Shown here: positions 33,989-43,586 of the stretch, piece after piece
Layout: the number at the start of each line of letters is the position of its first letter
Position numbering within the stretch: position 1 is the first letter of the stretch
Source of the DNA: Danxiaibacter sp048498555
GTDB taxonomy: Bacteria; Bacteroidota; Bacteroidia; Chitinophagales; Chitinophagaceae
Direction: 5' to 3'
Assembly (NCBI GenBank): GCA_048498555.1
Contig: JBEHXT010000001.1
Location: 1 to 64,000, forward strand
Length of the DNA: 64,000 nucleotides
Notes under the pieces: model-generated
Databases searched by the model: none
Seen by the model: only the letters and a program-made list of their open reading frames with translations
What the model was told of the DNA's origin: nothing
Program-made: the position numbers and the translations under genes

Positions 33989-36124
33989 ATGGGAGAGTTT
34001 GATACATCACACGTAAAAAGTATTGTCTTACTGGGGCATGCAGGCTCCGGCAAGACAACATTGGCGGAATGCATGCTGTATGAAGCGGGCATTACGTCTC
34101 GCCGCGGAACAATTGCAGAAAAAAATACCGTTGGCGACTATCATGAAATGGAACAGGAACGAGGAAATTCCATCTTCAGCAAATTGATGCATACCAAATG
34201 GCGCGGCTATAAAATAAACATACTTGACACACCGGGCTATGATGATTTCACGGGTGAAGTAATCGCTGCACTCCGCGTCGCTGACACAGGCGTTATGCTT
34301 TTGAATGCGGTCATGGGTGTAGAAGTAACTACAGACCTCATCTGGCAGTATACTGAACAATTCAAGACCCCAATGATCTTTGCCATCAACAAACTGGACG
34401 ATGACGGGGCTGATTTTGATAACACTGTCAGCCAGGCTAAAAGCCATTTTGGAAGCAAGGTATCAGTGGTTCAATACCCGAGGCAACAGGGTGCCGGGTT
34501 TCATGAAATTATTGACGTGCTTCGGATGACCATGTATAAGTTTAAAGACACCGGCGGAAAACCTGAAAAATTAACGATCCCCGATGATGAAAAAGAACGA
34601 GCCGACACACTTCATAAAGAGTTGGTTGAAGCCGTTGCAGGTAATGATGAAGCTTTGATGGAAAAATACTTTGACAAAGGCGAACTGGACGAAGATGAAA
34701 TGAAAGAAGGCCTGAAAAAAGCAATGATAAACCATGACATTTTTCCATTATTCTGTTTATCTGCAGAAAGAAATATGGGCAGTGGCAGGTTGATGGGCTT
34801 TATCGACAATGTTTGTCCCAGCGCCAACGAAATGCCACCACAAACAACCATCAACGGCAACAAGCTCGCATGCGACGCAAATGGCCCTGCTTGCATGTTC
34901 ATTTATAAAACCGTAACGGAGCCACATGTTGGTGATCTCTCCTTCTTTAAGGTTTACTCCGGCACAATAAAAAGCGGATGTGAACTGGAGAATGAAACCA
35001 CTGGTATTAGTGAAAAACTGAACCAGCTATTTTTGGTGGAAGGAAATAAACGCGTAAATACCAATGAACTTATTGCCGGAGATATAGGTGCAACTCTTAA
35101 GCTGCGGAATACGCACGTAAATAATACGCTTCATGTGAGGGGTAAAAATTATGAGTTAAAACCAATAGAGTTTCCGCCGCCCAATATGACCGTAGCTATT
35201 GAGACTACCAAAAAAGGCGAAGAAGAAAAGTTGTCGCAGGCGCTTCACCAGCTTCGTGAAGAAGATCCTACATTAATTATAGAATTCTCGCCCGAACTAA
35301 AACAAACGCTGATACACTGCCAGGGAGATATGCACCTCTCCGTTGCAAAATGGAAGATTGAAAATATTCATAAGCTTGACGTGAAGTTTATGCGCGCAAA
35401 AATCCCATACAGGGAAACAATACGCAGCTCTGCTGATGCCAATTATCGCCACAAAAAACAAAGCGGCGGCGCCGGGCAGTTCGGTGAAGTATTTATGCGC
35501 GTTGAACCCTGGTACGAAGGCATGCCGGAACCAACAGGCATGAATGTTCGGGGAAGAGACAGCTACGATCTTGACTGGGGCGGAAAACTGGTATTTTATA
35601 ACTGTATAGTTGGCGGCGCAATTGATGCACGCTTTTTGCCATCTATTCTTAAAGGAGTGATGGAAAAAATGCAGGTTGGCCCGCTTACCGGTTCTTATGT
35701 GCGTGACGTACGTGTAAGTGTTTATGACGGTAAGATGCACCCGGTGGACAGCAACGACATTGCTTTTAAACTTGCGGGGTTACAAGCATTCAGGCAGGCA
35801 TTTCAGCAGGCTTCGCCGCAAATACTGGAACCCATTTACCAGGTTGAGATATTATGTCCGGATGAGCTTACGGGAGCCGTTATGGGCGAATTACAAACGC
35901 GCCGCGGCCTTGTAGAAGGCATTGAGGTTGAGGGCAACTTTCAAAAGATTATTGCGAGAATGCCGTTGGCTGAAATGGATGGATATTCATCATCGCTTCG
36001 TTCACTTACTCAGGGACGAGCGAAATTCAAAAGCAAATTTTTAGAATATTTTCCGGTGCCATATGAAATTCAGCAGAAGCTGACTGAAGATTACAAGCAC
36101 AAGGAAGAAGCTATGGAAGTATAA
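33989..36124 (+). CDS. EF-G-like translational GTPase
   Basis: The 711-residue product has the G-domain motifs GHAGSGKT (16-23), DTPG (80-83) and NKLD (134-137), followed by domain II, and the C-terminal domains with GGAGQFGEVFMRVEP and an EF-G-type end (RMPLAEMDGYSSSLRSLTQG). The switch region reads RGNSIFSK where canonical EF-G has RGITI, and the sequence is shorter and more diverged than housekeeping EF-G. It therefore is likely the second EF-G paralogue common in Bacteroidota. Its exact role (stress or translocation substitute) is not known from sequence. Confidence 0.85.
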   Translation: MGEFDTSHVKSIVLLGHAGSGKTTLAECMLYEAGITSRRGTIAEKNTVGDYHEMEQERGNSIFSKLMHTKWRGYKINILDTPGYDDFTGEVIAALRVADTGVMLLNAVMGVEVTTDLIWQYTEQFKTPMIFAINKLDDDGADFDNTVSQAKSHFGSKVSVVQYPRQQGAGFHEIIDVLRMTMYKFKDTGGKPEKLTIPDDEKERADTLHKELVEAVAGNDEALMEKYFDKGELDEDEMKEGLKKAMINHDIFPLFCLSAERNMGSGRLMGFIDNVCPSANEMPPQTTINGNKLACDANGPACMFIYKTVTEPHVGDLSFFKVYSGTIKSGCELENETTGISEKLNQLFLVEGNKRVNTNELIAGDIGATLKLRNTHVNNTLHVRGKNYELKPIEFPPPNMTVAIETTKKGEEEKLSQALHQLREEDPTLIIEFSPELKQTLIHCQGDMHLSVAKWKIENIHKLDVKFMRAKIPYRETIRSSADANYRHKKQSGGAGQFGEVFMRVEPWYEGMPEPTGMNVRGRDSYDLDWGGKLVFYNCIVGGAIDARFLPSILKGVMEKMQVGPLTGSYVRDVRVSVYDGKMHPVDSNDIAFKLAGLQAFRQAFQQASPQILEPIYQVEILCPDELTGAVMGELQTRRGLVEGIEVEGNFQKIIARMPLAEMDGYSSSLRSLTQGRAKFKSKFLEYFPVPYEIQQKLTEDYKHKEEAMEV

Positions 36125-36189
36125 TGCACTTATGCAACAAGGAAGTGCCTAGACATCGATGATTTTTTTGAGTAATAGGAATACAAACC

Positions 36190-36221
36190 ACTGCGCGGTG
36201 AATTCTGCGCAGTTTTTTTTT
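36190..36221 (+). terminator. Intrinsic terminator after the EF-G-like gene
   Basis: ACTGCGC and GCGCAGT form a perfect seven-base stem around GGTGAATTCT, followed by a run of eight or nine T. Classic factor-independent form. Confidence 0.88.
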
Positions 36222-36283
36222 GCTGATAGATGAGGCTATCAGCTTTGGTGCATAGCGACGTCTTTTGCGTTGATTGACAATAT

Positions 36284-36349
36284 CCGCCCTGCCGGGGTTT
36301 AAAGAACAATGGACCTCGTCCTACAATAATTTCATCCCTTCGGGATTTT
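36284..36349. repeat. Half copy of the REP-like composite element
   Basis: CCGCCCTGCCGGGGTTT is followed after 20 bases by CTACAATAATTTCATCCC and then TTCGGGATTTT. The same order with a 22-base gap forms the right half of the element at 198-344. The left half is missing here, which suggests the unit is modular. Confidence 0.65.
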
Positions 36350-36730
36350 ACTGCATTAGAATAGTCAGTTTAAGGTATAGCAGCTTGTTTTACGCTGCAC
36401 GCTATGTAAGGCCTCCCGGCGGTGCAGCATTATGCTATCGCACATAGTTCTTGGCTCCAGTCAGCTGATGGCTTACGGCTGACAGCTCAAAAGCTCTGCT
36501 CAGCCTCAAGGCTGCGAAGCCTTATTCTACGCTTGCAGGCGATTTTACCTGGCACATTTCTTCGGTAGCTGCAATCTGATGAGTCGTTAACGCATTAAAA
36601 TAAGGCTATGTATGAACATTCCACCTTATAGTAATTGCTGTGGGAATATGGGTAGGTATAATTTGCCATTAAAATTTAAATCAAATCGGCATTTTTTTTT
36701 TTTATTTCTTTAACAATTTTTATATTAGTA

Positions 36731-37557
36731 GCTCATTAATCGTAGCCAACATAAACAACATGCTTGCCGCGTGAATTGTTTTTTTAAAAAACCCCTCAAT
36801 TACAAACTTGCTTATGACTTAGAAAATTTTGCAACTCATTTTTCCTTGTTTTTTTGGCAATGATTGCAATAGCGCAGTAAAAAAAATTACAGGCCGTATT
36901 ATTGCTAATCATCACAAACTAACGCAACTAACGTGCATTAACCCGCACTGTTTTTTTAAAAAACTTTCAACCAGAAATTAGCTTATGACTTAGAAAATTT
37001 TGCAACTTATTTTTTTGCAATTAATGCAATAGCGCGGTAAAAAATTACAAGCCGTGTTCTTGCTAATTATCCCAAACGAACGTAACTAACCATGCTTGCA
37101 ACTCCACTGTCTTTTTTTAAAAAAACTTCAACCCAGATCAGGGTCTGAATCAGAAAATTTAGCAATTTATTTTCTTTGTTTTTTTGGGCAATTAATGCAA
37201 TAGCGCAGCAAAATCGCAGGCGTTGTTATTGTTAATTATCCCAAACTAACATCAATTCGAACTGTTTTTTTAAAAAAAATTCAGCCCAATTCAGGGTATG
37301 AATCAGAAAATTTTTGCAACTCATTTTTGTTGTTTTTTGGGCAATTAATGTAATAGCACAGCTAAAAATTGCAGGCCGTGTTCTTGCTGATTATCTCAAA
37401 CTAACGTAAACCAACATGCTTTTTAGTCACACCGTTTCTTAAAAAATTTTTAACCCCAACTTAGCTTATGAATCAGAAAATTTCGCAGCTCATTTTTTTT
37501 GTTTTCTTGGCAATTAATGCAATGGCCCAGCAAAAAATTGGCGGCCGGGTTCTTAAT
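36731..37557 (+). repeat. Five-unit tandem array of the susC leader and signal-peptide region
   Basis: Five degenerate units of about 153-173 bases start near 36731, 36904, 37062, 37231 and 37386. Each has a CAAACTAACGTAACTAAC-like head, then TTTTTTTAAAAAA, then a segment like TTATGAATCAGAAAATTT and a GGCAATTAATGCAATAGCGC segment that ends in GGCCGTGTTCTT. The fifth unit is the true start of the SusC gene (ATG at 37468) and runs about 30 codons into it. In units 1 and 2 the start reads ATG ACT TAG, in unit 3 ATG became CTG, and unit 4 opens a 16-codon frame. The upstream copies are thus dead signal-peptide starts. Confidence 0.88.
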
Positions 37558-40500
37558 GCCAAAACAGCCGAACCTTTAGCCAATGTAAGTGTGCAGGTAA
37601 AGGGCACAAATACGGGCACCACTACAGATGCCAAGGGAAACTTTTCACTACAGGTTCCAAATTCGAAGGCCATATTAGTTATTTTATACACAGGATTTAC
37701 AACCCAGGAAGTTCCTGTTGGATCAACGGATTTGGATAATATAAAATTACAGGAGGAAGCAAGTTCTTTGAACGAAGTTGTAGTTATAGGATATGGTACT
37801 GCAAAGAAAAAAGATGTTACTGGTTCTGTTACCAGTATTTCACCTAAAAGATTGATGGATAAACCGGTGGCCAATTTAGGACAAGCCCTGCAAAATAAAG
37901 TGGCAGGTGTTCAGGTTATTTCACAAGGGGCCGGTGTTCCGGGAGCGAAACCTATGATCCGTATACGAGGAACCAATTCAATCAACTCCAGTAATGACCC
38001 TTTATTTGTTGTTGACGGAGTGGTGGGCGTTGCCAATCCTTTGTCTAATTTAAACCCTGCCGACATTGCTTCTCTGGATGTATTGAAAGATGCGTCTTCC
38101 ACTGCCATCTATGGTGCTCGTGGCGCAAATGGTGTAATCATCATTACCACGAAGCGTGGTGTAAGCGGTAAAATACAGATCGACTACAGCGGAAGTGCTT
38201 CTGTAAACACATTGCAAAGACATCTTTATACATTGAATGCGGATCAACTCATGTATGTCTATATGCAGGCGATGACCAATGGAACCAAATATGGAACAAT
38301 CAATGCAGGAAAAGATTTTCGTGGACCAACAGCTTCCGGCCAATCTTTTTCAGAAATGCCATGGTTGTTCAAACAAGTGCCTAAAGGCAGCTATAGCGTT
38401 CCTTTGGTTGGTAAAGATGGTAACTATTATGCTCCAATCTATAATTCCGATTGGGAAAGTCTTATTTTCAAGCCATCCTTCTCGCACGACCATCACATTG
38501 ACGTTCGTGGCGGCAGTGAGAATGCTAAATTCTCTTTGGCACTGGGATATACCGATCAGGATGGCTTAATGAAAGATTCTTACTTTAAGCGTCTGACGGC
38601 GAGGGTTACCGGTGATATCAAGTTGACAAAGTGGTTAAATGCAAGTACTGCACTGGGATTCATTAAAAGCAAGCAATCTAATGATGATGACATTACGCGC
38701 TCTACTGCTGAGGTATGGAGTATTGTGCCTACAAAATATCCAAATGATCCTGCCCTTGGCTCCTATAGTGGCCGTTGGGGTACCAACGCAGACTTTAACG
38801 TGGGCGAACAATGGTATAATGTACTTTTCAGAAGGTCACAAATTTACGGAACCAACAACACTGGCCAGGTAACTGGTAATATGACCCTTAATGCCAATAT
38901 TACTAAGGACCTAAGCTTTAAGACGGATTTTTCTATTGATTACAATGCTTATAAGAACAACAAGTATAGTGGAAAATTATACGGTGGTGATGGCAGCGCG
39001 AGTATAAATGTTTCTAATACGTACTATTGGCAGAATGAGAATTATTTTAATTATAATAAAACTTTTGGCTTTGATCATACCTTGAATGCTATCGTGGGTC
39101 TTTCATGGTCAAAAAATAATTACGAAAACGTTGCTGCCTCCAACTCTGTGTTCCTGTCTAATTTCTATGGTTATTCAAATCTTAGTGCGGGTGCAGCTAC
39201 AAGGCCTAACCCTACGAGCGGCGATGGATCCAATGCTTTAAACTCTTATTTTGCCCGCGTTAACTACGCTTACAAAGGAAAATATTTGTTGACCTTAACA
39301 GGTCGTGAAGACGGGTCTTCTAAATTTGGTGCAAACAATAAGTATGGATTCTTCCCATCTGCAGGTGTGGCCTGGAGAGTTTCTCAGGAGGATTTCATGA
39401 AAAAATCCAAAGTCATATCCAACTTAAAATTACGCGCAAGTGTTGGCCGTACCGGTAACCAGGAAATCGGAAGTTATGTAACTCAATCTTATATTTCTAC
39501 AGCCAGTGTTATAATGGGTGGTAGTACCTTAACCGGTCTTTATCCAAGCTCCGTTGGTAATCCTGATTTGAAATGGGAAACAACCATGCAGTCAGATGTA
39601 GGATTAGAACTTGGCTTATTTGAAGAAAGGATTAACCTGGGCCTTGACTTCTACCATAAAGTAACAAGTGATATGTTGCTTAATGTGCCACTTCCTTATT
39701 CAATGACAGCAGGTAGCGTAAGACAAAACTATGGCAAGGTACAAAACGAGGGCATGGAAATAGCTTTGAGCACTCGTAACATCGAAAACAATAATTTCAG
39801 GTGGGGTACCGATTTAGTTGTAACAGCTAATAGAAATAAAATTCTTCAGCTTGGCCCTACAGGAGCACCAATTTATGATCAAACAGGTGCAGGAAACGCC
39901 ACTTCTGTGTTAATGGTTGGAAAACCTATTGGTTCCTTCTTTGGGCTTACCCGTGCAGGTGTATACAGCACAGAGGAAACTTCGTTGGCTGCTCGTTATG
40001 GTATGAAGCCCGGCGATTTAAAATTCCTGGATAGAAACAATGATGGCAAAATTGATCTGTTGACCGATGGAAGTATTATTGGAAATGCATTTCCAAAATG
40101 GATAATTGGATTTAATAACCGCTTTGCTTACAAAAACTTTGATCTTGGACTAGACATTCAGATTGTGCAAGGTATAACCAAAGCCTTTGTACATGAATCT
40201 GCCGAAGATCGCCAGTTGGTTTCAGGAGGTTTGAACTCTACGCTTACAGCATGGAGACCGGATAACCAGAATACACAGGTTGCGCAAGTGCGCCCGGGAA
40301 ATGGAGGAGCTTATTATCAGTCTTATACCGACACACATGAAATGTATGATGGTTCATTTATAAGAGGTGCAAATGCTACATTAGGATATAGCTTTTCAGA
40401 TAGGACTATTAAAAAAGCCGGTATCCAAAAGTTAAGAGTATACCTGAATGCATCAAACTTCTTCCTGATTACTAAGGCTGCTGGATATGATCCAGAGGGT

Positions 40501-40599
40501 AGTTCACTTGATAAGCAATTCGCGTTGGTACCAAATACCGATAAATATCAATACCCGGTACCATCAGTTTATTCATTTGGTGTAAATCTCAGTTTCTAA
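37468..40599 (+). CDS. SusC/RagA-family TonB-linked outer-membrane receptor
   Basis: A 1043-residue channel that imports glycans or peptides with energy from TonB. After a signal peptide (FLAINAMAQ) come a CarboxypepD_reg-like domain (about 22-105), the plug with EVVVIGYGTAKKKDVTGSVT and IRGTNSINSSNDPLFVVDGV, and the 22-strand barrel, ending with the aromatic F (VYSFGVNLSF). Length is normal. Its first 90 bases are the last unit of the upstream leader array. SusD-like and SusE-like genes follow at once, so the three form an operon. The substrate is not clear, since no hydrolase lies in the operon. Confidence 0.96.
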   Translation: MNQKISQLIFFVFLAINAMAQQKIGGRVLNAKTAEPLANVSVQVKGTNTGTTTDAKGNFSLQVPNSKAILVILYTGFTTQEVPVGSTDLDNIKLQEEASSLNEVVVIGYGTAKKKDVTGSVTSISPKRLMDKPVANLGQALQNKVAGVQVISQGAGVPGAKPMIRIRGTNSINSSNDPLFVVDGVVGVANPLSNLNPADIASLDVLKDASSTAIYGARGANGVIIITTKRGVSGKIQIDYSGSASVNTLQRHLYTLNADQLMYVYMQAMTNGTKYGTINAGKDFRGPTASGQSFSEMPWLFKQVPKGSYSVPLVGKDGNYYAPIYNSDWESLIFKPSFSHDHHIDVRGGSENAKFSLALGYTDQDGLMKDSYFKRLTARVTGDIKLTKWLNASTALGFIKSKQSNDDDITRSTAEVWSIVPTKYPNDPALGSYSGRWGTNADFNVGEQWYNVLFRRSQIYGTNNTGQVTGNMTLNANITKDLSFKTDFSIDYNAYKNNKYSGKLYGGDGSASINVSNTYYWQNENYFNYNKTFGFDHTLNAIVGLSWSKNNYENVAASNSVFLSNFYGYSNLSAGAATRPNPTSGDGSNALNSYFARVNYAYKGKYLLTLTGREDGSSKFGANNKYGFFPSAGVAWRVSQEDFMKKSKVISNLKLRASVGRTGNQEIGSYVTQSYISTASVIMGGSTLTGLYPSSVGNPDLKWETTMQSDVGLELGLFEERINLGLDFYHKVTSDMLLNVPLPYSMTAGSVRQNYGKVQNEGMEIALSTRNIENNNFRWGTDLVVTANRNKILQLGPTGAPIYDQTGAGNATSVLMVGKPIGSFFGLTRAGVYSTEETSLAARYGMKPGDLKFLDRNNDGKIDLLTDGSIIGNAFPKWIIGFNNRFAYKNFDLGLDIQIVQGITKAFVHESAEDRQLVSGGLNSTLTAWRPDNQNTQVAQVRPGNGGAYYQSYTDTHEMYDGSFIRGANATLGYSFSDRTIKKAGIQKLRVYLNASNFFLITKAAGYDPEGSSLDKQFALVPNTDKYQYPVPSVYSFGVNLSF

Positions 40600-40618
40600 C
40601 TTAATAAATTATTCATAT

Positions 40619-42277
40619 ATGAAAGTTATTGCTATGAAAAATAGTATAGCTGTAGGACTCATCGCATTATTTACAGGATCCATTTTGTCACTCACCAGCT
40701 GCAAAAAATTTTTAGAAGAAAAGCCAACTTCTGCGTTAACGGATCAATATACATTTACCACGGCTGCAGAAGGAAGCGCTTTAGTTATTGGCGCATACAG
40801 GTCTATGGCTTCTTATACCGGTGGTGCAGGCGATTGGGGTAATTATCTTCCGGCAACACTTGAATACCCTACCGGTAAGGCCTTTACTTCAGATACGCAC
40901 GTACAGTTTTGGAAATTCCAAACGAATCAAACTACCGGAGGTTTATTGCAAGACTTTGATAACTTCTGGAATAACAATTACCAGGGCGTTAGGGATTGTA
41001 ACTTATCCATTTCGAAAATTCCCGGAATTACTGAATGGACGGCGGATCAACGGTCTGCAGCACTTGGAGAGGTTCGTACCCTTCGTGCATGGTATTACTT
41101 TAACCTCGTACGTTATTTCGGTGACCTGATAATGGATACTTCAGTTCTTAAAAGCGTTGCTGATGCCCAACAACCACGCTCTTCTCTTAAGGCTATTTAT
41201 GATAACGTAATTATACCCGACTTAGAGTATGCTGTAAAGCAGAGCAGCTTAGCCGATGCAAAATCTACGAATGGCCGTGTTACCAAATTTGTAGCCAGAA
41301 CAATTTTATCGGATGTATATCTTACCTGTGCGGGCTATCCTTACCAGGAAGTAGCAACAGATCCAACTAAAGACTGGTGCGTAGCAGGATTGTTTACTCA
41401 AACTACATACCCGGTTAATACTTCAAGCGCCAGGGATTTTTTAACAAAGGCACAGGAGCAATTGAACGTATTATATGGCCAGTACTCTTTAGGTACCTAT
41501 AATGATTTGCACAATCCGGCAAAAAATAATACGGGCGAAGCAATTTTTCAAATTCAATACCTGACCAACGTGAATGAAATGACAGGGATCATAGCAGCTG
41601 CGCTTCCAGGTCTCAGTCACGTTTCTATGTTCGGTGATGAATATGGCACCTTTATACCAAGTATCGGCTATTTTAATTCTTATAATACGGCTGATTTACG
41701 TATCAAAGACCGTCAAATGTTCTATTTCTCTGATACAAAATCAACTAAATATGATCCGGCTCAAGGGCCTGCTGATAAATTTAGCCAGCCGCATTTATAC
41801 AAATATTATGATTCAGTGGCAATCAAAGGTACTGCCCACTCTTCCTTGAACTGGACAATTTATCGTTATGCAGATGTATTGTTGATGCTGACTGAAGTAA
41901 ACTGGACCTTGAAACAGATAGGCGGAGCAGCTTCAGATCAGGATATCATTAAAGGAATTAATGAAGTCAGGACACGTGCAACGCTGCCAACCTATCGTGC
42001 AAGCGATGTAAACCTTTTCAACATTATGAGTGAACGTGCATATGAACTGGTATTTGAAAATAAAATGCTTTGGGATCAGCGTCGTACGCGCAAATGTCTT
42101 GTTGATGGTGTAGGCTCATTTGCTGGAATCCAGGATTTCGTTGGACACCAGCCGGTAGGGTTTAGTTTTGCGTTCTCTAAAATGAATTTACTATCTCCAA
42201 TTTCACAAAATGAGATCGCGACTAATGGAAAATGCTTTCAAAATTTTTCATTCCTTCCTACCCAAAAAGGGCAATAA
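40619..42277 (+). CDS. SusD/RagB-family nutrient-binding lipoprotein
   Basis: The surface lid protein that works with SusC. The 552-residue product has a lipobox LTSC and then the typical CKKFLEEKPTSALTDQYTFT start, TPR-like helices (RAWYYFNLVRYFGDL, ADVLLMLTEVNWTLKQIGG) and the SusD end with ERAYELVFENKMLWDQRRTR. It starts 19 bases after the SusC stop. All key family blocks are present and no frameshift is seen. Confidence 0.96.
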   Translation: MKVIAMKNSIAVGLIALFTGSILSLTSCKKFLEEKPTSALTDQYTFTTAAEGSALVIGAYRSMASYTGGAGDWGNYLPATLEYPTGKAFTSDTHVQFWKFQTNQTTGGLLQDFDNFWNNNYQGVRDCNLSISKIPGITEWTADQRSAALGEVRTLRAWYYFNLVRYFGDLIMDTSVLKSVADAQQPRSSLKAIYDNVIIPDLEYAVKQSSLADAKSTNGRVTKFVARTILSDVYLTCAGYPYQEVATDPTKDWCVAGLFTQTTYPVNTSSARDFLTKAQEQLNVLYGQYSLGTYNDLHNPAKNNTGEAIFQIQYLTNVNEMTGIIAAALPGLSHVSMFGDEYGTFIPSIGYFNSYNTADLRIKDRQMFYFSDTKSTKYDPAQGPADKFSQPHLYKYYDSVAIKGTAHSSLNWTIYRYADVLLMLTEVNWTLKQIGGAASDQDIIKGINEVRTRATLPTYRASDVNLFNIMSERAYELVFENKMLWDQRRTRKCLVDGVGSFAGIQDFVGHQPVGFSFAFSKMNLLSPISQNEIATNGKCFQNFSFLPTQKGQ

Positions 42278-42314
42278 AACTGAAACAGCATTACTAATTA
42301 ATTATAAGTACAAA

Positions 42315-43475
42315 ATGAACAATAGAATTTCATTAATATTAATCGGAGCAATTGTATTTGGCGCCAGTTGCACTAAGCAGGATTATTTTAATATTCCCAC
42401 CGATGGGAATGGAAACGCAGTTATAACTACCGTTTCAACCTGCACATCACCAGGTATTACATTATTGGATAGCGGTTTTGTTGTGAATGCCACGCTTCCT
42501 AATGCTAAGGCAGGGGATGTTATGACCGTTGAATTGCTTAAGTCGCAGGTGCCTGCAGGCGGTGGCAGTGAGCAGTTGCTTCCTTTAGCCGGGACACAAA
42601 AACAAATTACCGTTGGAAGTGATTTAAAAGCTACCGTAAATTTTACCAGGCAGGAAGCTAAAATGAAGGTGCCCGGAGATGTTGTTACAGTTACTTTTGC
42701 TGGCAAAACAGAATCGGCTTCAGTTTCGGTTACTATGAAAAAGGCTCTAACAGTATCAACTCCGCAGTACAATGGCAGTACCGTTAACGTGGTGAGAGGT
42801 GCTGGCACAGCCGAAATGAAGGTTATGGTTCAGCCAATCGCTGACAAGTACTTAGGTTCAGTAGAAGTGAAGAAAAAGAATGGGATCAATGATCCATGGG
42901 TGAATGTTGGCAACTTCCCTTCTGAGTCTGGAGTACCTATTTCTGGTGATGATTTTGCAGTTGGTAAAGATACCATGTACTATTCTTTTATCTCTAAGGT
43001 TAATAGCCTGGCTGATACTGTGACAACTTCCGTTATCAACAACAATCCTTATTTCTTTTTTAAGAAATCCGGACCCCTTGAACTTGGTGGATCAAAAGCT
43101 GGGGTGAATCTGTTGACCAATACGAGCCTCGCGGCAACGGATGCTAATGCCATGTTGGCCATTGATAATAAATCAATCACCATGCACGGCGGTTCAGCCT
43201 GGATTGCCGCAGGAAATGCAATCTCATTCGTTCCTTCAACACTTGCGCAGTATAATCAAAACGATCCGGTTAGTACCCAGGCTGCTTTTGCGGCTGGAAC
43301 TCCAACAGCAACTGCTGATCCTACAGCCGGTGAAGGTGTTTATATATATAAGCTTGTAAACAAAGGGGCTGAGTATTATGGTATGCTGAAAATAGGAAAT
43401 GCTGTTCCTGGTGCATCATTGGGCTATGAATATCGTATTGGAAACCTGTATACACAGCTTGCCGACATTAAATAA
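42315..43475 (+). CDS. SusE/F-like surface lipoprotein
   Basis: From the ATG at 42315 this is a 386-residue lipoprotein (MNNRISLILIGAIVFGASCT, Cys19) with a series of Ig-like or beta-sandwich blocks (residues 40-300), consistent with a starch- or glycan-binding SusE/SusF-type surface protein. The frame extends further upstream into the SusD gene, but the lipobox favours this start. It is the third gene of the SusCD operon and ends before a strong terminator. The bound ligand is unknown. Confidence 0.82.
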   Translation: MNNRISLILIGAIVFGASCTKQDYFNIPTDGNGNAVITTVSTCTSPGITLLDSGFVVNATLPNAKAGDVMTVELLKSQVPAGGGSEQLLPLAGTQKQITVGSDLKATVNFTRQEAKMKVPGDVVTVTFAGKTESASVSVTMKKALTVSTPQYNGSTVNVVRGAGTAEMKVMVQPIADKYLGSVEVKKKNGINDPWVNVGNFPSESGVPISGDDFAVGKDTMYYSFISKVNSLADTVTTSVINNNPYFFFKKSGPLELGGSKAGVNLLTNTSLAATDANAMLAIDNKSITMHGGSAWIAAGNAISFVPSTLAQYNQNDPVSTQAAFAAGTPTATADPTAGEGVYIYKLVNKGAEYYGMLKIGNAVPGASLGYEYRIGNLYTQLADIK

Positions 43476-43495
43476 AGTTTCATTTTCTTATCATT

Positions 43496-43532
43496 AAATA
43501 AAAGTCGCTGAACCTTCAGCGACTTTTATTTT
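43496..43532. terminator. Strong terminator of the SusCD operon
   Basis: A perfect 17-base stem, AAATAAAAGTCGCTGAA with its reverse complement, around a two-base loop CC, with T-rich tail. It can serve both the SusE-like gene and the convergent lipocalin-like gene. Confidence 0.9.
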
Positions 43533-43586
43533 AATTGCCAGTAGAAAATCAGCCACCCTGACGCGAACCCATATTGTAGCAGTTTA

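Larger units (their letters stand above)
36125..36730. other. Gene-free stretch between EF-G-like gene and leader array
   Basis: Holds a terminator, a half REP-like element and AGCTGATGGCTTACGGCTGA-type dispersed repeats (36455-36490), then AT-rich sequence with a 12-base T run at 36692-36705. No coding frame is supported. The real promoter for the SusC operon may lie here or inside the array. Confidence 0.6.

Noticed and set aside
36814..37350. Upstream ATG starts in the susC leader array as extra genes
   Set aside because: Each has an immediate or early stop, or no ATG; they are decayed copies of the leader and not independent coding sequences.
36731..37467. CRISPR array at the repeated region
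   Set aside because: Unit length of about 160 bases and homology to the following gene's own start rule out a repeat-spacer layout; no cas genes are present.
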